From positions 62,001 to 126,000 of the IMG/VR virus record IMGVR_UViG_3300020166_001048: a DNA stretch of 64,000 nt, one strand, 5' to 3'. This document shows positions 12,001-18,845 of this stretch, in pieces. The position numbers and the translations under genes were made by a program. The DNA comes from a virus. The number at the start of each line of letters is the position of its first letter. Position 1 is the first letter of the stretch. The notes below the pieces were generated by a model. The model was not told the origin of the DNA, ran no database searches, and worked only from the letters and a program-made list of their open reading frames with translations.

Positions 12001-12464
12001 TCTTGTACAGGAATGGAATTTGAAAATACATCAACACTATCTGGTCCACTGGGTACCCAATAGTATTGCCCAAAATTTACATACTTGTCATAATCAACAA
12101 ATGGATCAAAGCTATAATATTCACTGTTAAACAATCTGTCGTGGCGTGAAACATCAGCGCCTTGCATTTTTAAACTGTCAATAATACCTGGATAAGTGAT
12201 TGCATTTTCAACTTGATTTGTATTTGGTTTAAGCTGAACAACTCCTGGTTCCATTTGGTAGTTTGTTCTAGTTTCGGTTGGCTCCAGCACATAATTGTCA
12301 CTGGCAGTAACACCAGGGCCGATTTTGCGCCCAATATAACCTTGTGTTGGTTTTAATTTTGGGTTTTGGTACAGTTGGTCTAGTGTAGTTCGCAGCAATT
12401 GTTTGTTTGTAGGTGTTTGAAAAATTTCTGGAAGAAACTGCTCAGAACGAATTCTTTTAGCCAT
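1..12464 (-). CDS. giant virion structural protein, partial (C-terminus off left edge)
   Basis: I read this frame codon by codon from the ATG at 12464 to the left edge and met no stop, so the protein has at least 4154 residues. It starts MAKRIRSEQFLPEIFQTPTN. The middle part (encoded roughly at 3850-5900) has at least six FG-GAP-like repeats of the form FGxxx...(L/I)VGAP, for example SRFGTAIAQG followed by LIVGAPGFN, which suggests an integrin-type beta-propeller. Nearer the C-terminus are GxGYTxxPxVxIxGG repeats (encoded near 1600-1800) typical of phage structural proteins, and a motif IKPYHVQIREFNLRYEG near 2000 that I associate with large marine-myovirus structural proteins. It lies directly after gp6 (3-nt gap), where T4 has gp7, gp8 and gp10. 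A wedge-periphery or fibre-network role is inferred; the exact T4 equivalent is unknown. Confidence 0.85.
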   Translation of the reverse strand, partial: MAKRIRSEQFLPEIFQTPTNKQLLRTTLDQLYQNPKLKPTQGYIGRKIGPGVTASDNYVLEPTETRTNYQMEPGVVQLKPNTNQVENAITYPGIIDSLKMQGADVSRHDRLFNSEYYSFDPFVDYDKYVNFGQYYWVPSGPDSVDVFSNSIPVQDDFDVEDTDDGYTFSGEAGTLPTLSFVREGNYTFNINSPGNNFWIQSVPGTSGVLPSQPNQSSRQVLGVSNNGEDAGTVTFDVPAKDAQNFYFTLTDIGATDLIDGTLKFTDINNQYVDEFLAANGGIDGISDLENRTLILTNTGNDGWEIQTPFDTEGNGYGENPFDDSTPIATDAERYVQWRINFNYADPDRPYMELTVNQSIANLSKTNIEYGANNAGATWYKNAEGTMERQPLITANSDILYYQDGSDETNFGIIRIVDQENAADLNISEILGKTNYTSPNGVVFTNGLKVRFIGTVVPASYENNEYYVEGVGTSIELLLTTNFVTPEKYTASSSVPYDSNPYDEGNFDATLNAPTAQDYLTVNRASIDRNAWSRSNRWFHIDVLDATATYNNVPLTINNDNRAKRPILEFRKNLKLFNAGTEGINSIDIIDFSETDAFSNINGTIGYSIDGYSLISGSQVIFAADADPEVRNKIYEVQFVELTPGATPIIDLQPASLTTPDVPANTTTVVMSGNTQQGKAYWFNGTNWISAQQKTKVNQAPLFDIFDSNGYSYSDITVYPSSTFVGTKLFSYAVGSGATDTIIEQPLKYATIANVGDIVFDNNLYVDTFVYVNGTVSVTKTIDEGTVRQYNTRTTFDKLLGWQTSFTKTVQRQSFSFEYNAAPLVLDVQVIADTSLIPVKVYVEGQFVLPEDYTYATNVDNTTTITFNTDKQPAVDAIVEVQVISDTESGVAFYTIPVNLESNALNENSNGFTLGTIRKHYESICQNLENFSGKIHGANNVRDLGNVVPFGGLILQQSAPLSMMTNFINGRDFEFFRALEFNATEYNKTKNKILNYVAQNDWQSKTTAEILDDTLDAINSGKNQLSPFYWTDAIPSGPVFELTTYTVSAITTNVFDTLYSYNMFAANYAGILVYHTPKSTGIETILIGNGHDYTVAADGPRITINTENVTLATGDIISIREYTSTSGSYVPATPSMMGMYEIFKPEKFEDTTYVEPQQVIRGHDGSITIAWDEGDFRNDVLLEFEKRVYNNIKISAESRKTLPISAADVIPGQFRTTNYSLATINSMLAVSFLSWAGGNRVPYKNQDYIATNEFTWNYSNSTNRLSGDSLLGGWRAIYFQLYDTDSPDTRPWEMLGLSEKPSWWETRYGPAPYTSGNLVLWEDLAAGRVADPIAPYVLPDYVRPGLLNVIPTDSQGRLLSPFDSVVGNYDQNSFKKSWVTGDMGPAETAWRRSSYYPFAIQRLLALTKPADYFSLYSDRDAWNYNAVFGQYLLNNRFRLNASQIGIYGNGSIKNSYINFIVDYNRVTGLDSTTLLTDKLANIDVRLCYRMAAFSDQNYLKIFSEKSSPNSLNASLLLPDESYQLFLYQNPSFSEIQYSSVIVQRTTTGYTVSGYSTTKPYFSILESVPSGNFNRMTVNGETFRVANTYSNNVITVPYGYEFTSKNGVVDFLVSYGKLLESQGMAFESREDTVILNWDQMAQEFLYWAGQAWIAGSLINLNPAANVLKLEQPNSVVESLKNENINDVLLDQNYTPLTTNEYAVERLDNELKLVGLNNQTFSYLNARFTSYEHIIVFDNVSIFNDLVYEPKTAARQSRLLLNGYTVYDWNGTLDAQGFILNEDNIKPWVPNQAYTKGQIVFYKNSYWSAVELLAPTEKFDFSKWIKSDYSKIQKGLLPNLSSKASGLQENYDIHTANLEDDATLLGMGLIGFRPRQYMQNLNLDDISQAGLYSQFLGTKGTLQAAEVFKSANLGKEQAEYEIFENWAIQRGLYGASANRSYYELQLDESKLLGNPTTIGVVNAGETSTANQTVLVNNLYKQSYKITDPDILPTVSQIPQDVGLPSAGYVNYDDVDIKVFDYNDLTNVILNMEKVTVGTNVWVAKDNRYNWNIYRTNLVNANVVRVFDNLNGTCTVTFDVNHGLLAADRLVIKYFNNNVDGAYIVKSVTGLKTLVLDLVLLGNTTDVTGNGRAFVLESVRVAQPADIANLSFVNDILPTNEVWVDNNGNDNWEVLEKINPFGEPSDLASPTTEMNSRFGTAIAQGLRNQGLIVGAPGFNSGVGAINAYNSGEGVYVETSTISPATTGFSGFGSSLAVGDFDWAIVGAPASDSNKGYAVAINRNPTNGSYRQTQIFVGAAGTPEHGHGVAISRDERWMYISSPATNEIDAYNLVDVQNQAKEYTGDSTTTRFAITPDIVISDQTQIGVTVNNINKPVGGDWVLETVSGVTYVTFNAALNNGDALRITRLQGFTDNNAVAKTTFDTSMLYTVSDIYSFAVYVNNVLQRPTIDYTLVGDDVVLTSPATGTVVINSKNYWKHIDTFTVSGIVGGARLGQSISTTTDGRQIMVGAPDDTVGSDTLAGTVHIMDRSVERFQVTDATVKTYTVTDTPNGPVSVTVNGNYLIPTNNFNNPQFSVAGNVITIGTTANPVTLNVGDIIEIETNTFRLMQSIQSTAPGASYNFGSVVKNCPTNCSLYVGVPNDSAIKPEAGSVERWANQSRLFGTITGTIANPVLTVGNSIRINNYYVVLTGTTVASLVSDINDANIPNITAIDNAGKLLLTLQNVAAGDEFIKLQVLPGAGTAYADLGIEQMVFAQQITSPIVQAYGHFGTSASISNNALTLVVGAPDSTAIMATTFDAATTDFDSGSTPFNDPVTQSGVAITYDFLNAANPSITNFGKFVFGQQIFDTTINSLDKFGSAVDYRNGTLLVGAPNNDLDDSTDLNSGRTIQVINAKKELAWKIVYKQEPVVNTALLNSVFLYDKRSNDVTNYLDFIDPLNGKILGAAQANINYTGGVDPAAYNTGEVNNFGSQWNSNHLGEMWWDLSTVRFIDYHQDTIEYKARRWGQLFEGSVVDVYQWTENTVPPSEYTGTGTVYSTTSYTMTSVLDSAGTFVTYYYYWVKGITSVSPGKTLSAAGVTQYIENPRSSGISYAAAITPSTTALYNCNSFISAKDTILHIEFDKIANTDNVHAEYDLVTVGNPSSFLGASLYRKLLDSFCGEDTLGNIVPDATLSAADEYGVNFRPRQSMFKDRFLALDNYLSRANKIMALYPITDSKKFDLLNSEEPEPTKDSGAWDKRIATYAELTYQDLRQVPVGYIYLVASDSTQQGLWTTYTVQADKSLLLSRVQTYDTKLYWSYVDWVAVGYDASISPKTEVAVYSDLLALTPVNGQTVKVTANSFGKSEIYQWTSASNEWVRVQLTDGTVAINNTIWDYSIGRFGFDTEVFDAQRFDQAPNTETRQILKALNQEIFTTDLEIHRNELLIQTFEFIITEQTAPDWLFKTSLIDVSHKIRDLLPYPIYKRDNQDFVSDYIDEIKPYHVQIREFNLRYEGIDSYNGSATDFDVPAYYDELRQGFISPILDNNTDNPMSLSSFPSTDPIWKTWPYSQWISNYLLELSSVTVINGGSGYTVPPQVIVTGDADTQATMEAKVNSAGQLISVTVLTPGSGYTTTPIITISGGNGVGATAIAVLAPSLVRDIVTTIKYDRITYNSQVVDWQANTVYTANELVRYPVPTVGTVATTQAKVYQVIADFTSTSTFDPDNYTIVDPSTLDGADRTIGMYTPTPSDPGRELAQLMTGIDYPGVQVQGPDFDQNTGFDVGNYDINPFDNIEFGPEGLPTYSAEILDVIYESSFTDSYLGIRATDINVEGGEFIDTYSSHAPEELVPGSEFDTLDLKVYTRPGSDWSNNGHGFSIKGVSVEYTGVGTTVSFAGLIQHPIELEVYNELSGQNVDPSSYTINWVTKVITLNSGNVGDVFNVQIYGLGGGSQLYKESFVGNTITNATQQINVAYTEIAEMVVFVNGALFTNYTYAASGSFATDVTFNTQPTSTDWVTIVALGVTTPTQLSWSAPQIQRFTHDGSTSQYALTNSLQGTNIVNMLVERDGLRLRAPEGIEYTSDGSSLGPYYLSTTGKTNQGLIADNDVIVYVDNVQQNLAVDWTLSEFDGSSDRYVEFNANAQPADGAKILIAVTTEADYTIVNTNDLLLRVGAIPDTPFT

Positions 12465-12467
12465 AGT

Positions 12468-15400
12468 TTATACTACTCCGCTGTTGGTTGCTGTACGTAA
12501 TTGACTGCTAGTCAATGCGCTAATAACTTCAACATCGTTAACTGTTGCTGCATTAACAAAAATTTCATTTGGTTGGCTGCGAATTTCGTATAAGTCTCCG
12601 AATGATTTTGAAGGATCTGTAGGCACAAGTACTACAGTAGAAATAATACTGCCTAATTGATCATGCAAGTATGCAGTAAGCTCCGAGAAGAAGAATGTAT
12701 CTCCAAAATCCCAATTTTCGATAGTAAAATATTGATTCATTGCAGTAATAACTTGACTTTTAATTTCACTAATACTCACTGTACTATTTGGATTTTTAAT
12801 ACATTTAACTGTTGCCCTCAACTCAGGGTCTGACTTGGTGCCAAACAACGGTTTAAAAGACACACTGTTTAAAATAATATTGTCGGAAATCATTTTATAT
12901 TCATTTAATTTGCTATAACTTGTTGTTAGTTCGTCAATTGTGGGCTGTGACGGTTCTTTAACAGTTCCGGTGCTGTCTTTAACATAGTTTTGATATGCAG
13001 TATAATATGCATCAGTTACTAGATATATGTCGATGATGTTGGTTGTGCCTGGATCAATTCTTCTACTCAACGGAGCATTGTGTCTGTACTGGAAGTACAA
13101 GTCTTGGCGACCAGTATATACTACGTAACCCAATGCTTGCGTTATTGTACGAACACCATCATATGCAACTGTTAACATGTAAAATAGTTTGTCAGTGTAT
13201 GCATAAAACACTTGCTTGTCTGCAAATTCACTTTTAACTAATTCAATTGCATCTTTGGTTGCATATTGCCCATTAACAACCCCGCTTGCTAGTGGAATAT
13301 ATCTTTCTAAATTATCAAAATCAACAGTTTTTTGTAGATACACCCGTTTGTTGTTAGGGTTTGTAGTAGGCGCAACTAATGTTTCAAAGTAATCTGGATT
13401 GTCCGGAATACCGTCATTGTCTGAATCTTTGTAACTAATTCTAACACGGAAATCATCAACAAAGCCGTCTGTTTCGGCTGGCTGCCCAACAATGTCAAGT
13501 ACCTCATCACTGTTTAATGTTGAACTAGAATCAGGTTGATTATTTGTTTTTAGCACATTAATAAAATCATTGATAACTGTGCCAGTTTTTGGATCGTAAA
13601 CTTTTTGTGTACCATCATAGAAGAAGCGAGTTTCTAGCACACTAGCCCAGAAGCGTTCCAAGCTTCTTGAAGTTACAGTGTATGTAACACCATCTGTTTC
13701 AAATGCAACCAACCAACTGTTGTCTAAATTTGCACCACTTGTATCTTGCGCATTAGCAAGACTGAAAGTTGTACTGTTATCTAAGTTAGTTGATGTAATA
13801 ACATACCACGTCTCAGTAAGATTGTTGTACCCTAAACCAAATGCTCTGTACAATTCAATTTGTTCACGCATGGTTTGCTCTAATGTAGTAGGCAAATCAG
13901 TAACAAAGTTTGTAATTACTTGCACTGGTACAGCGTTTGTTGGAATAAAGTTGTTAAGAGTTACAGGTCCTGTTCCGTCTGTGTTGTTACCGACCCCAAA
14001 GTTTGTGCCGTCGAGCTCAAGTTGCGTAACTGTTGCCCAAAGCACCATTTTATCACCGGGCTGTGTCGGGCTACCGGTAGCCAGTCTATTAAATTTATTA
14101 AAATATTGCCCAGCTGGTGGTACAAACTTAACTAGACCACCTTGTGAAATGTATTTTTTATTATCAGACGCTTGTGGCCCAACTGGCGCCGGGGCGTTAG
14201 TAGCAGCAAATCTAAAATAACCTGTTGTTTCGTTGTTAGCTGTTGTACTTTGATTCCAGTTAAGATTCAAACTAGTTAAATCTGGGCGATTAAAGTTTTG
14301 ATAATAAAACTCTTGCATACCTCGACTGGATAACAAAGGTTCTACTTGGTTAACAATAACACTGCTAATATCATTCTGATCAATAAACGTAAATGTAAAA
14401 CCTGGAGTATCAGTGGTTTCGTAGATCAATCCATCACTTGCAAACACGTTAGTTGAGCTATACTTTCCGGTGATGTCAACCAAGTCTAAGTAGCGACTTG
14501 TACCAATAGAACTCCTGTTAACTGCCTTTGATTTAATAATGGTGTTGTACAATGTAAACGGGAAGTTGTTGTAATCTTCACCATTGACCATTCTATTTTG
14601 TGTGTAAAATCTAGCAGGTGCACGTTGCTTGATTTGGTTAATGCTTTCTCTGTTAGTTGCGTTGCTCACTGGTTGCGTTAGTGCACATGTCATTGACAAT
14701 GTTTCGTTGCGGCCAGTTCTGCTTATGTAGCTAACAGAAATAACAATGTTTTGCATTTCGTCGGTGTTGATAACATAGTTCAAACCATTTGATGCTCTAA
14801 CATAAGATCTAAATGTACCAACTGGGATAGACGAAAATACTCCGTCACCAAAGTTTAAATTAATCTGATCATTTGTTCTTGATGTAATAGTGAAATATCT
14901 ACGCTGTTCCGGAGTAAGTTGTTCAACTGCACCTGTGTACAAGTTTTCTACAAAATCCCATTCGTCGCTAACAGCACCAGTTGAATCTATTTCATACAAC
15001 CAAACATCTTCATTGTTGATACCTTCAATGTTTACGTTAACCACTCTATTACTAATACGCTCTCCCAAGTTAAAAGGATAATCAGTTAGCGATCCTTGTT
15101 TAAACATAAAGAAGAACCCTGTATTGGCACTAGCGTACCCTTGTTTATCATTTCTGTACAACATATTAAATGCACCATTGGGTTTCGGCGCAGGTTCGTA
15201 TAGGTAATCTTTGTCTAGCGAAGTTGAGCTAACGGCTTCAAATACCATGTTAGTACCATTAACTGTTGATGAAAATGGTACCACCGGGAGAAACCCAGGT
15301 GCAAGATTGATCTGATATTCGTCATTTTGCACACCAAGAATAGTTTGGCTGTTGCCAGGATTACCAAATCGTTGGCTACCGTTCAGCACACTGTTAACAA

Positions 15401-15875
15401 TTACGGTGAATTGCTCTAGCCAGTTTGGATTAGTAGTATCGTTCCAGTTAACTGTGACATTAGACAAGTTAACACCAGTAAAATCAACTATGTCCTCGGT
15501 GCTGCTAATACTTTGTATTTTTAAAAAGCCTTGTGCCGCTGTATTACGTTTAGGAGTGTAACTTACCAATTCGGCTAGTTTTGTCACACTGTCTCTACGT
15601 TCTGCAGTGTCAAGGAAGTTCTCTCTTGTGTTCAGGTCATTGCGAAAGCTGCCTGCTTGTCCCATAAATGCCATAACATCAAGGAGGGCAATAAATTCCG
15701 AACTTTCAATATAGTCGTTAAAGCTTTCTGGGTAATTCAGACGTATGTAGTCAATGAAACTTTTTCTTAATGTTTCAAAGTCATAGCTTTGAAAGTCAGC
15801 TTCGCGATAGGTTTGGTAAATTCGTTTCCAATCCTCAACGCCGAATATACTGGTTTGTCTAGTTGTTTTTGCCAT
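12468..15875 (-). CDS. 6: baseplate wedge protein gp6
   Basis: 1135 residues. In T4, gp6 forms the ring that joins baseplate wedges and contacts gp25 and gp53. The N-terminus has FGVEDWKRIYQTYREADFQS and DFETLRKSFIDYIRLNYPE, followed by SSEFIALLDVMAFMGQAGSFR and a TPKRN motif, a recognisable gp6/gpJ-like start. The C-terminal half has SFKPLFG and FTIENWDFGDTFFFSELTAY, usual in this family. It is much longer than T4 gp6 (about 660 residues), as is common in marine T4-like phages. It follows gp25, and a late promoter box lies about 20 nt upstream. The ATG at 15875 has AAGGA just ahead of it. Confidence 0.9.
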   Translation of the reverse strand: MAKTTRQTSIFGVEDWKRIYQTYREADFQSYDFETLRKSFIDYIRLNYPESFNDYIESSEFIALLDVMAFMGQAGSFRNDLNTRENFLDTAERRDSVTKLAELVSYTPKRNTAAQGFLKIQSISSTEDIVDFTGVNLSNVTVNWNDTTNPNWLEQFTVIVNSVLNGSQRFGNPGNSQTILGVQNDEYQINLAPGFLPVVPFSSTVNGTNMVFEAVSSTSLDKDYLYEPAPKPNGAFNMLYRNDKQGYASANTGFFFMFKQGSLTDYPFNLGERISNRVVNVNIEGINNEDVWLYEIDSTGAVSDEWDFVENLYTGAVEQLTPEQRRYFTITSRTNDQINLNFGDGVFSSIPVGTFRSYVRASNGLNYVINTDEMQNIVISVSYISRTGRNETLSMTCALTQPVSNATNRESINQIKQRAPARFYTQNRMVNGEDYNNFPFTLYNTIIKSKAVNRSSIGTSRYLDLVDITGKYSSTNVFASDGLIYETTDTPGFTFTFIDQNDISSVIVNQVEPLLSSRGMQEFYYQNFNRPDLTSLNLNWNQSTTANNETTGYFRFAATNAPAPVGPQASDNKKYISQGGLVKFVPPAGQYFNKFNRLATGSPTQPGDKMVLWATVTQLELDGTNFGVGNNTDGTGPVTLNNFIPTNAVPVQVITNFVTDLPTTLEQTMREQIELYRAFGLGYNNLTETWYVITSTNLDNSTTFSLANAQDTSGANLDNSWLVAFETDGVTYTVTSRSLERFWASVLETRFFYDGTQKVYDPKTGTVINDFINVLKTNNQPDSSSTLNSDEVLDIVGQPAETDGFVDDFRVRISYKDSDNDGIPDNPDYFETLVAPTTNPNNKRVYLQKTVDFDNLERYIPLASGVVNGQYATKDAIELVKSEFADKQVFYAYTDKLFYMLTVAYDGVRTITQALGYVVYTGRQDLYFQYRHNAPLSRRIDPGTTNIIDIYLVTDAYYTAYQNYVKDSTGTVKEPSQPTIDELTTSYSKLNEYKMISDNIILNSVSFKPLFGTKSDPELRATVKCIKNPNSTVSISEIKSQVITAMNQYFTIENWDFGDTFFFSELTAYLHDQLGSIISTVVLVPTDPSKSFGDLYEIRSQPNEIFVNAATVNDVEVISALTSSQLRTATNSGVV

Positions 15876-15895
15876 GTTTATCTATCCTTGGCAAG

Positions 15896-15903
15896 TATTT
15901 ATG
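15896..15903 (-). promoter_or_regulatory. late promoter box upstream of gp6
   Basis: On the minus strand the sequence reads ATCATAAATACTTG, matching the T4 late consensus TATAAATA except at the first base. Transcription would start near 15889, giving a leader of about 14 nt that contains the AAGGA ribosome binding site. Confidence 0.6.
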
Positions 15904-15923
15904 ATACTAATAAACTGGGTAGT

Positions 15924-16304
15924 TTATACGTCTGAAAATGCTGCACGTTGCTGGTTTTGATCGAAGAAAATAGACAGCATTTCAGCATCCTGTCCTTGTA
16001 CTGTTTGTACTTCTAGTTCAACTAATAATCCGTTTTCTTGTGCATAAACATTAATGTCACTAATAGCTATCCTAGGATCTTGTGCAACCACTCGCTGAAT
16101 TTCAGTTATCACTTGCTGAGAGGTGCTGGCATTTTGTGGTTCATATATTAAACTCCACATGGTTGTACCCACATTTGGACGACCCGGCATTTCGCCTTGT
16201 CGTATGTTCAATGCGTTTAACAAGTCACGCTTGATCAGTGCAAAGTCAGTGACCGTATATGACTTGTATTTGTCGATTGTGCTGTATCCGATAAATGTTG
16301 GCAT
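15924..16304 (-). CDS. 25: baseplate wedge protein gp25
   Basis: 126 residues, the normal length for the gp25/gpW-like (T6SS TssE-like) family that joins wedge and tail tube and helps trigger sheath contraction. Visible family features are DFALIKRDLLNALNIRQGE, then MPGRPNVGTTMWSLIYEP, then EIQRVVAQDPRI and a beta-strand C-terminus (INVYAQENGLLVELEVQT). The core EPR motif appears here as EPQ, a conservative departure. It sits between the gp5-like spike and gp6. There is only a distant AGGA upstream of the ATG, and a late-type box ends 4 nt before it. Confidence 0.9.
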   Translation of the reverse strand: MPTFIGYSTIDKYKSYTVTDFALIKRDLLNALNIRQGEMPGRPNVGTTMWSLIYEPQNASTSQQVITEIQRVVAQDPRIAISDINVYAQENGLLVELEVQTVQGQDAEMLSIFFDQNQQRAAFSDV

Positions 16305-16308
16305 ATTG

Positions 16309-16316
16309 TATTTATT
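16309..16316 (-). promoter_or_regulatory. late promoter-like box abutting gp25 ATG
   Basis: The minus strand reads GACAATAAATACAAT immediately before the gp25 ATG. If used as a late promoter, transcription would begin within one base of the start codon, implying a leaderless gp25 mRNA. It could also be only AT-rich spacer sequence in an operon. Confidence 0.35.
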
Positions 16317-16319
16317 GTC

Positions 16320-18824
16320 CTATGATAGTCTAGTTCGTAAGCTGTCAATTACAGTGTCGGCATTGCCGCCCCGGCCTGCTGCCATTAGTTTTAATGCTGT
16401 TTGATAGTCTTGAACAGTTTGAGGCAATGTTTTTACTGTTGCATTTTGTACTTTAAATGAGCCGACAACTGATGTAATTGCATTGTCGATCCCAGCTCTA
16501 TTAGCAGTGTTTGCTATTCCTTCAACTATTGTGTTGTTAGCGAATGCAGGAAACGAATACGAGCCACCTCCGCTAAAAAGCCCAGAAAATCCGCCAAACA
16601 AGCCGCCTCCGCCAAACACATTACCAAGAGATGGAATGTTTGCTAGACTAGCAACATTGCTAAGATCAACTGTTTGCAGAACTGAACTCAATCTTGTTGT
16701 TGTAAATCCTTGCAATACATCAGGTATTTTTTCTGCTATCATATCGACTGCAAACTTGCCCCCTTGTACTATCGAGTCCATATCCAAACTAGTAATTTTA
16801 CTACTGTTGATACCAGCAAGGGTGTCTCCAATAATTGCAGCTCCATCAACCCATTTAGCAACTGCAGGTGCGCCAAACTTGGCAGCGCCTTGCACTAGCC
16901 CGGCAAGATCAGATGCATTTTCTAAACCAGTTACTACACCAAGATTCTGCAATTCACTAAGTCCCAAGTTTAATAGATCAGTTTGTGTGTTGTCTTGTAA
17001 ACTTGTGTTTTCTAGAAAGCTGTTAACATTGCTAACACCGTTTAAACCCGTCCACACACTGCTATTATTTAGAACAGATTCAAGAGATGTAGTTGGATCG
17101 TTGAGGAAGAACGCCGAAGTTCCTGGCTTCAAGTATCCAGATTTTTCTAATTGATCAGCACTAAGCCCATACTTGCCAACCCCTAATGTGTTTGAAATTA
17201 CATCACTTGCCTGAGGCACTTGCAAACTTGCCTGTGATAGCATGCTTCGCACAGTTGCTGGGTCTAGTTTACCAACTGCGGTATCGGTGCTGGGTTGCAC
17301 TTCGTAGTCTGATACTGTGATTTTTGGAATATCAACAGCACTAGCACGATTAATAACATCTTGCGTTGCGTTTGATACTGGCACTTCGCTTGCGCCGCCA
17401 GCTAATGACGTAGTAAAGTTAACACCTGTTCCGTGGAAGGGGTATGGCTCGTGTGTAGGTGCTCTACTAGCCACTGTTTCGATTGCATTTGCTTCAACTG
17501 TCCAACCCACACCGTCAGTGAACACAGTGTTCGGTAATTTATTTTTAGGAATGTCTTGCGGGGTTGGAACATCGCTAGCTGCCCCGCTGTTTAGCTTGAT
17601 AGGCTTACCTGTTAGAGTTAAGCTTTTACTATTCCAAGAGCCATTTTTTGATTTCAGTGCAAGATTGCCGTCACTTTTAATACCAACTTGTTTTTTACTG
17701 TAAAGCAACAAGTTGTCAGTTGCATTTAAACTCAATGCCTTGGTTTCAAGCCCCATAGCAACTTTGGCAAACATCTTGATGCTACCTTCTTCGCTGTTGA
17801 GATTAATATCACCAGCTGCATGCATGTTGATTTCACCTTGACTACGAATATTAACACTGTTTGATGCATAAACGTCAATTGTGCCTTCTTTTCCTAGTTC
17901 TACCCAAGACTGACCATTGGCATGCATTATGTGAATGCTCTCTCCGGTGTCGTTTAGCATGATTTGATGACCTGAAGATGTGCGCACTCGCAGCAATTGG
18001 TCTTGCTCTTGAAGATCGCCATCGTCCATTACAATGCTGTGCCCGCCAAGTCTTGACACTACTATAGCTTCGTTGGCCTGCACTTGACCACTTGCAATTT
18101 TTTTTGCCATTTCAGCAGGAGTAAATCCTCCCTGGAACACAGGTCGACCCGGGGTACTCCATCCGTATACTGTGCTAGGAGATTCACGCTGTGAGTTACT
18201 AGTAATAGGTCCTCGCAGTGGATCGCTGATAACACCTTGATCCAGCATTTGTCCAGCTAACACACTGTGAACCGGTTTTGTCTCTTCGAAGAATCTTGGA
18301 TTTTCGGCTATAGCAGGGTTACTGTTGTTTACTTCAGTTACTGGCAACTGTTTTGCATTAGCAAAATACGGACTATTTGTATCGTCGACATATTTTTTAC
18401 TTGCGCCAATAGCTGGCATCATATGATTGATACCTGGCTCAATGGGTGCACCGATATAATACCCTTCGTTAGGATCGCCATTTGCAAAGAAACAAATAAC
18501 CTTAGTACCAATGTCTGGCGTTGTTCCCCAGAAGCCGTAGCTTTGTTGATTGCCTACAAATTTACCTGGGCCAGTTTTTGACGGAACACTTTGTTGAGTG
18601 TTGCCGTACATAGGAGAAATATAACTAACAGTTCGCCAGAGACTTTTTTCGGTTTTATCTGGGCCAGCAAGATACTCAATGTAAACTTGCAATCGACCAC
18701 TACGGGTAGGATCAACATTGTTAACCACTTCGCCAATAAACGGGCCAGTTTCTGCCGGGGCGCCACCTTTGCCAGTTTTAAAGGATCTTGATGTGCCTGT
18801 ACTTCGTTGATAGTTTTCTACCAT
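16320..18824 (-). CDS. 5: gp5-like baseplate spike protein without lysozyme domain
   Basis: 834 residues. After a short basic N-terminus (residues 1-25), GPFIGEVVNNVDPTRSGRLQ begins an OB-fold domain (about 28-135) ending in PDIGTKVICFFANGDPNEGY, as in gp5 and VgrG. Residues about 245-400 form a run of short beta-strand repeats (GGHSIVMDDGD, GHQIMLNDTGESIHI, EGTIDVYASNSVNIRSQGE) expected of the trimeric beta-helix needle. No T4-type lysozyme domain lies between the two; the cell-wall enzyme appears to be in the gene at 21960-23558 instead. The long C-terminus (about 430-834) is Ser/Gly-rich and unrecognised, with a glycine-rich stretch near 735-755. SD AAAGGA precedes the ATG. Confidence 0.85.
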   Translation of the reverse strand: MVENYQRSTGTSRSFKTGKGGAPAETGPFIGEVVNNVDPTRSGRLQVYIEYLAGPDKTEKSLWRTVSYISPMYGNTQQSVPSKTGPGKFVGNQQSYGFWGTTPDIGTKVICFFANGDPNEGYYIGAPIEPGINHMMPAIGASKKYVDDTNSPYFANAKQLPVTEVNNSNPAIAENPRFFEETKPVHSVLAGQMLDQGVISDPLRGPITSNSQRESPSTVYGWSTPGRPVFQGGFTPAEMAKKIASGQVQANEAIVVSRLGGHSIVMDDGDLQEQDQLLRVRTSSGHQIMLNDTGESIHIMHANGQSWVELGKEGTIDVYASNSVNIRSQGEINMHAAGDINLNSEEGSIKMFAKVAMGLETKALSLNATDNLLLYSKKQVGIKSDGNLALKSKNGSWNSKSLTLTGKPIKLNSGAASDVPTPQDIPKNKLPNTVFTDGVGWTVEANAIETVASRAPTHEPYPFHGTGVNFTTSLAGGASEVPVSNATQDVINRASAVDIPKITVSDYEVQPSTDTAVGKLDPATVRSMLSQASLQVPQASDVISNTLGVGKYGLSADQLEKSGYLKPGTSAFFLNDPTTSLESVLNNSSVWTGLNGVSNVNSFLENTSLQDNTQTDLLNLGLSELQNLGVVTGLENASDLAGLVQGAAKFGAPAVAKWVDGAAIIGDTLAGINSSKITSLDMDSIVQGGKFAVDMIAEKIPDVLQGFTTTRLSSVLQTVDLSNVASLANIPSLGNVFGGGGLFGGFSGLFSGGGSYSFPAFANNTIVEGIANTANRAGIDNAITSVVGSFKVQNATVKTLPQTVQDYQTALKLMAAGRGGNADTVIDSLRTRLS

Positions 18825-18845
18825 CTATAGTGTTCCTTTAATTTA

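Noticed and set aside
13678-14220. Plus-strand ORF of 180 codons within gp6
   Set aside because: Antisense shadow of gp6, no ribosome binding site.
16483-17154. Plus-strand ORF of 223 codons within the gp5-like gene
   Set aside because: It is antisense to a clear coding gene, without SD or recognisable domain.
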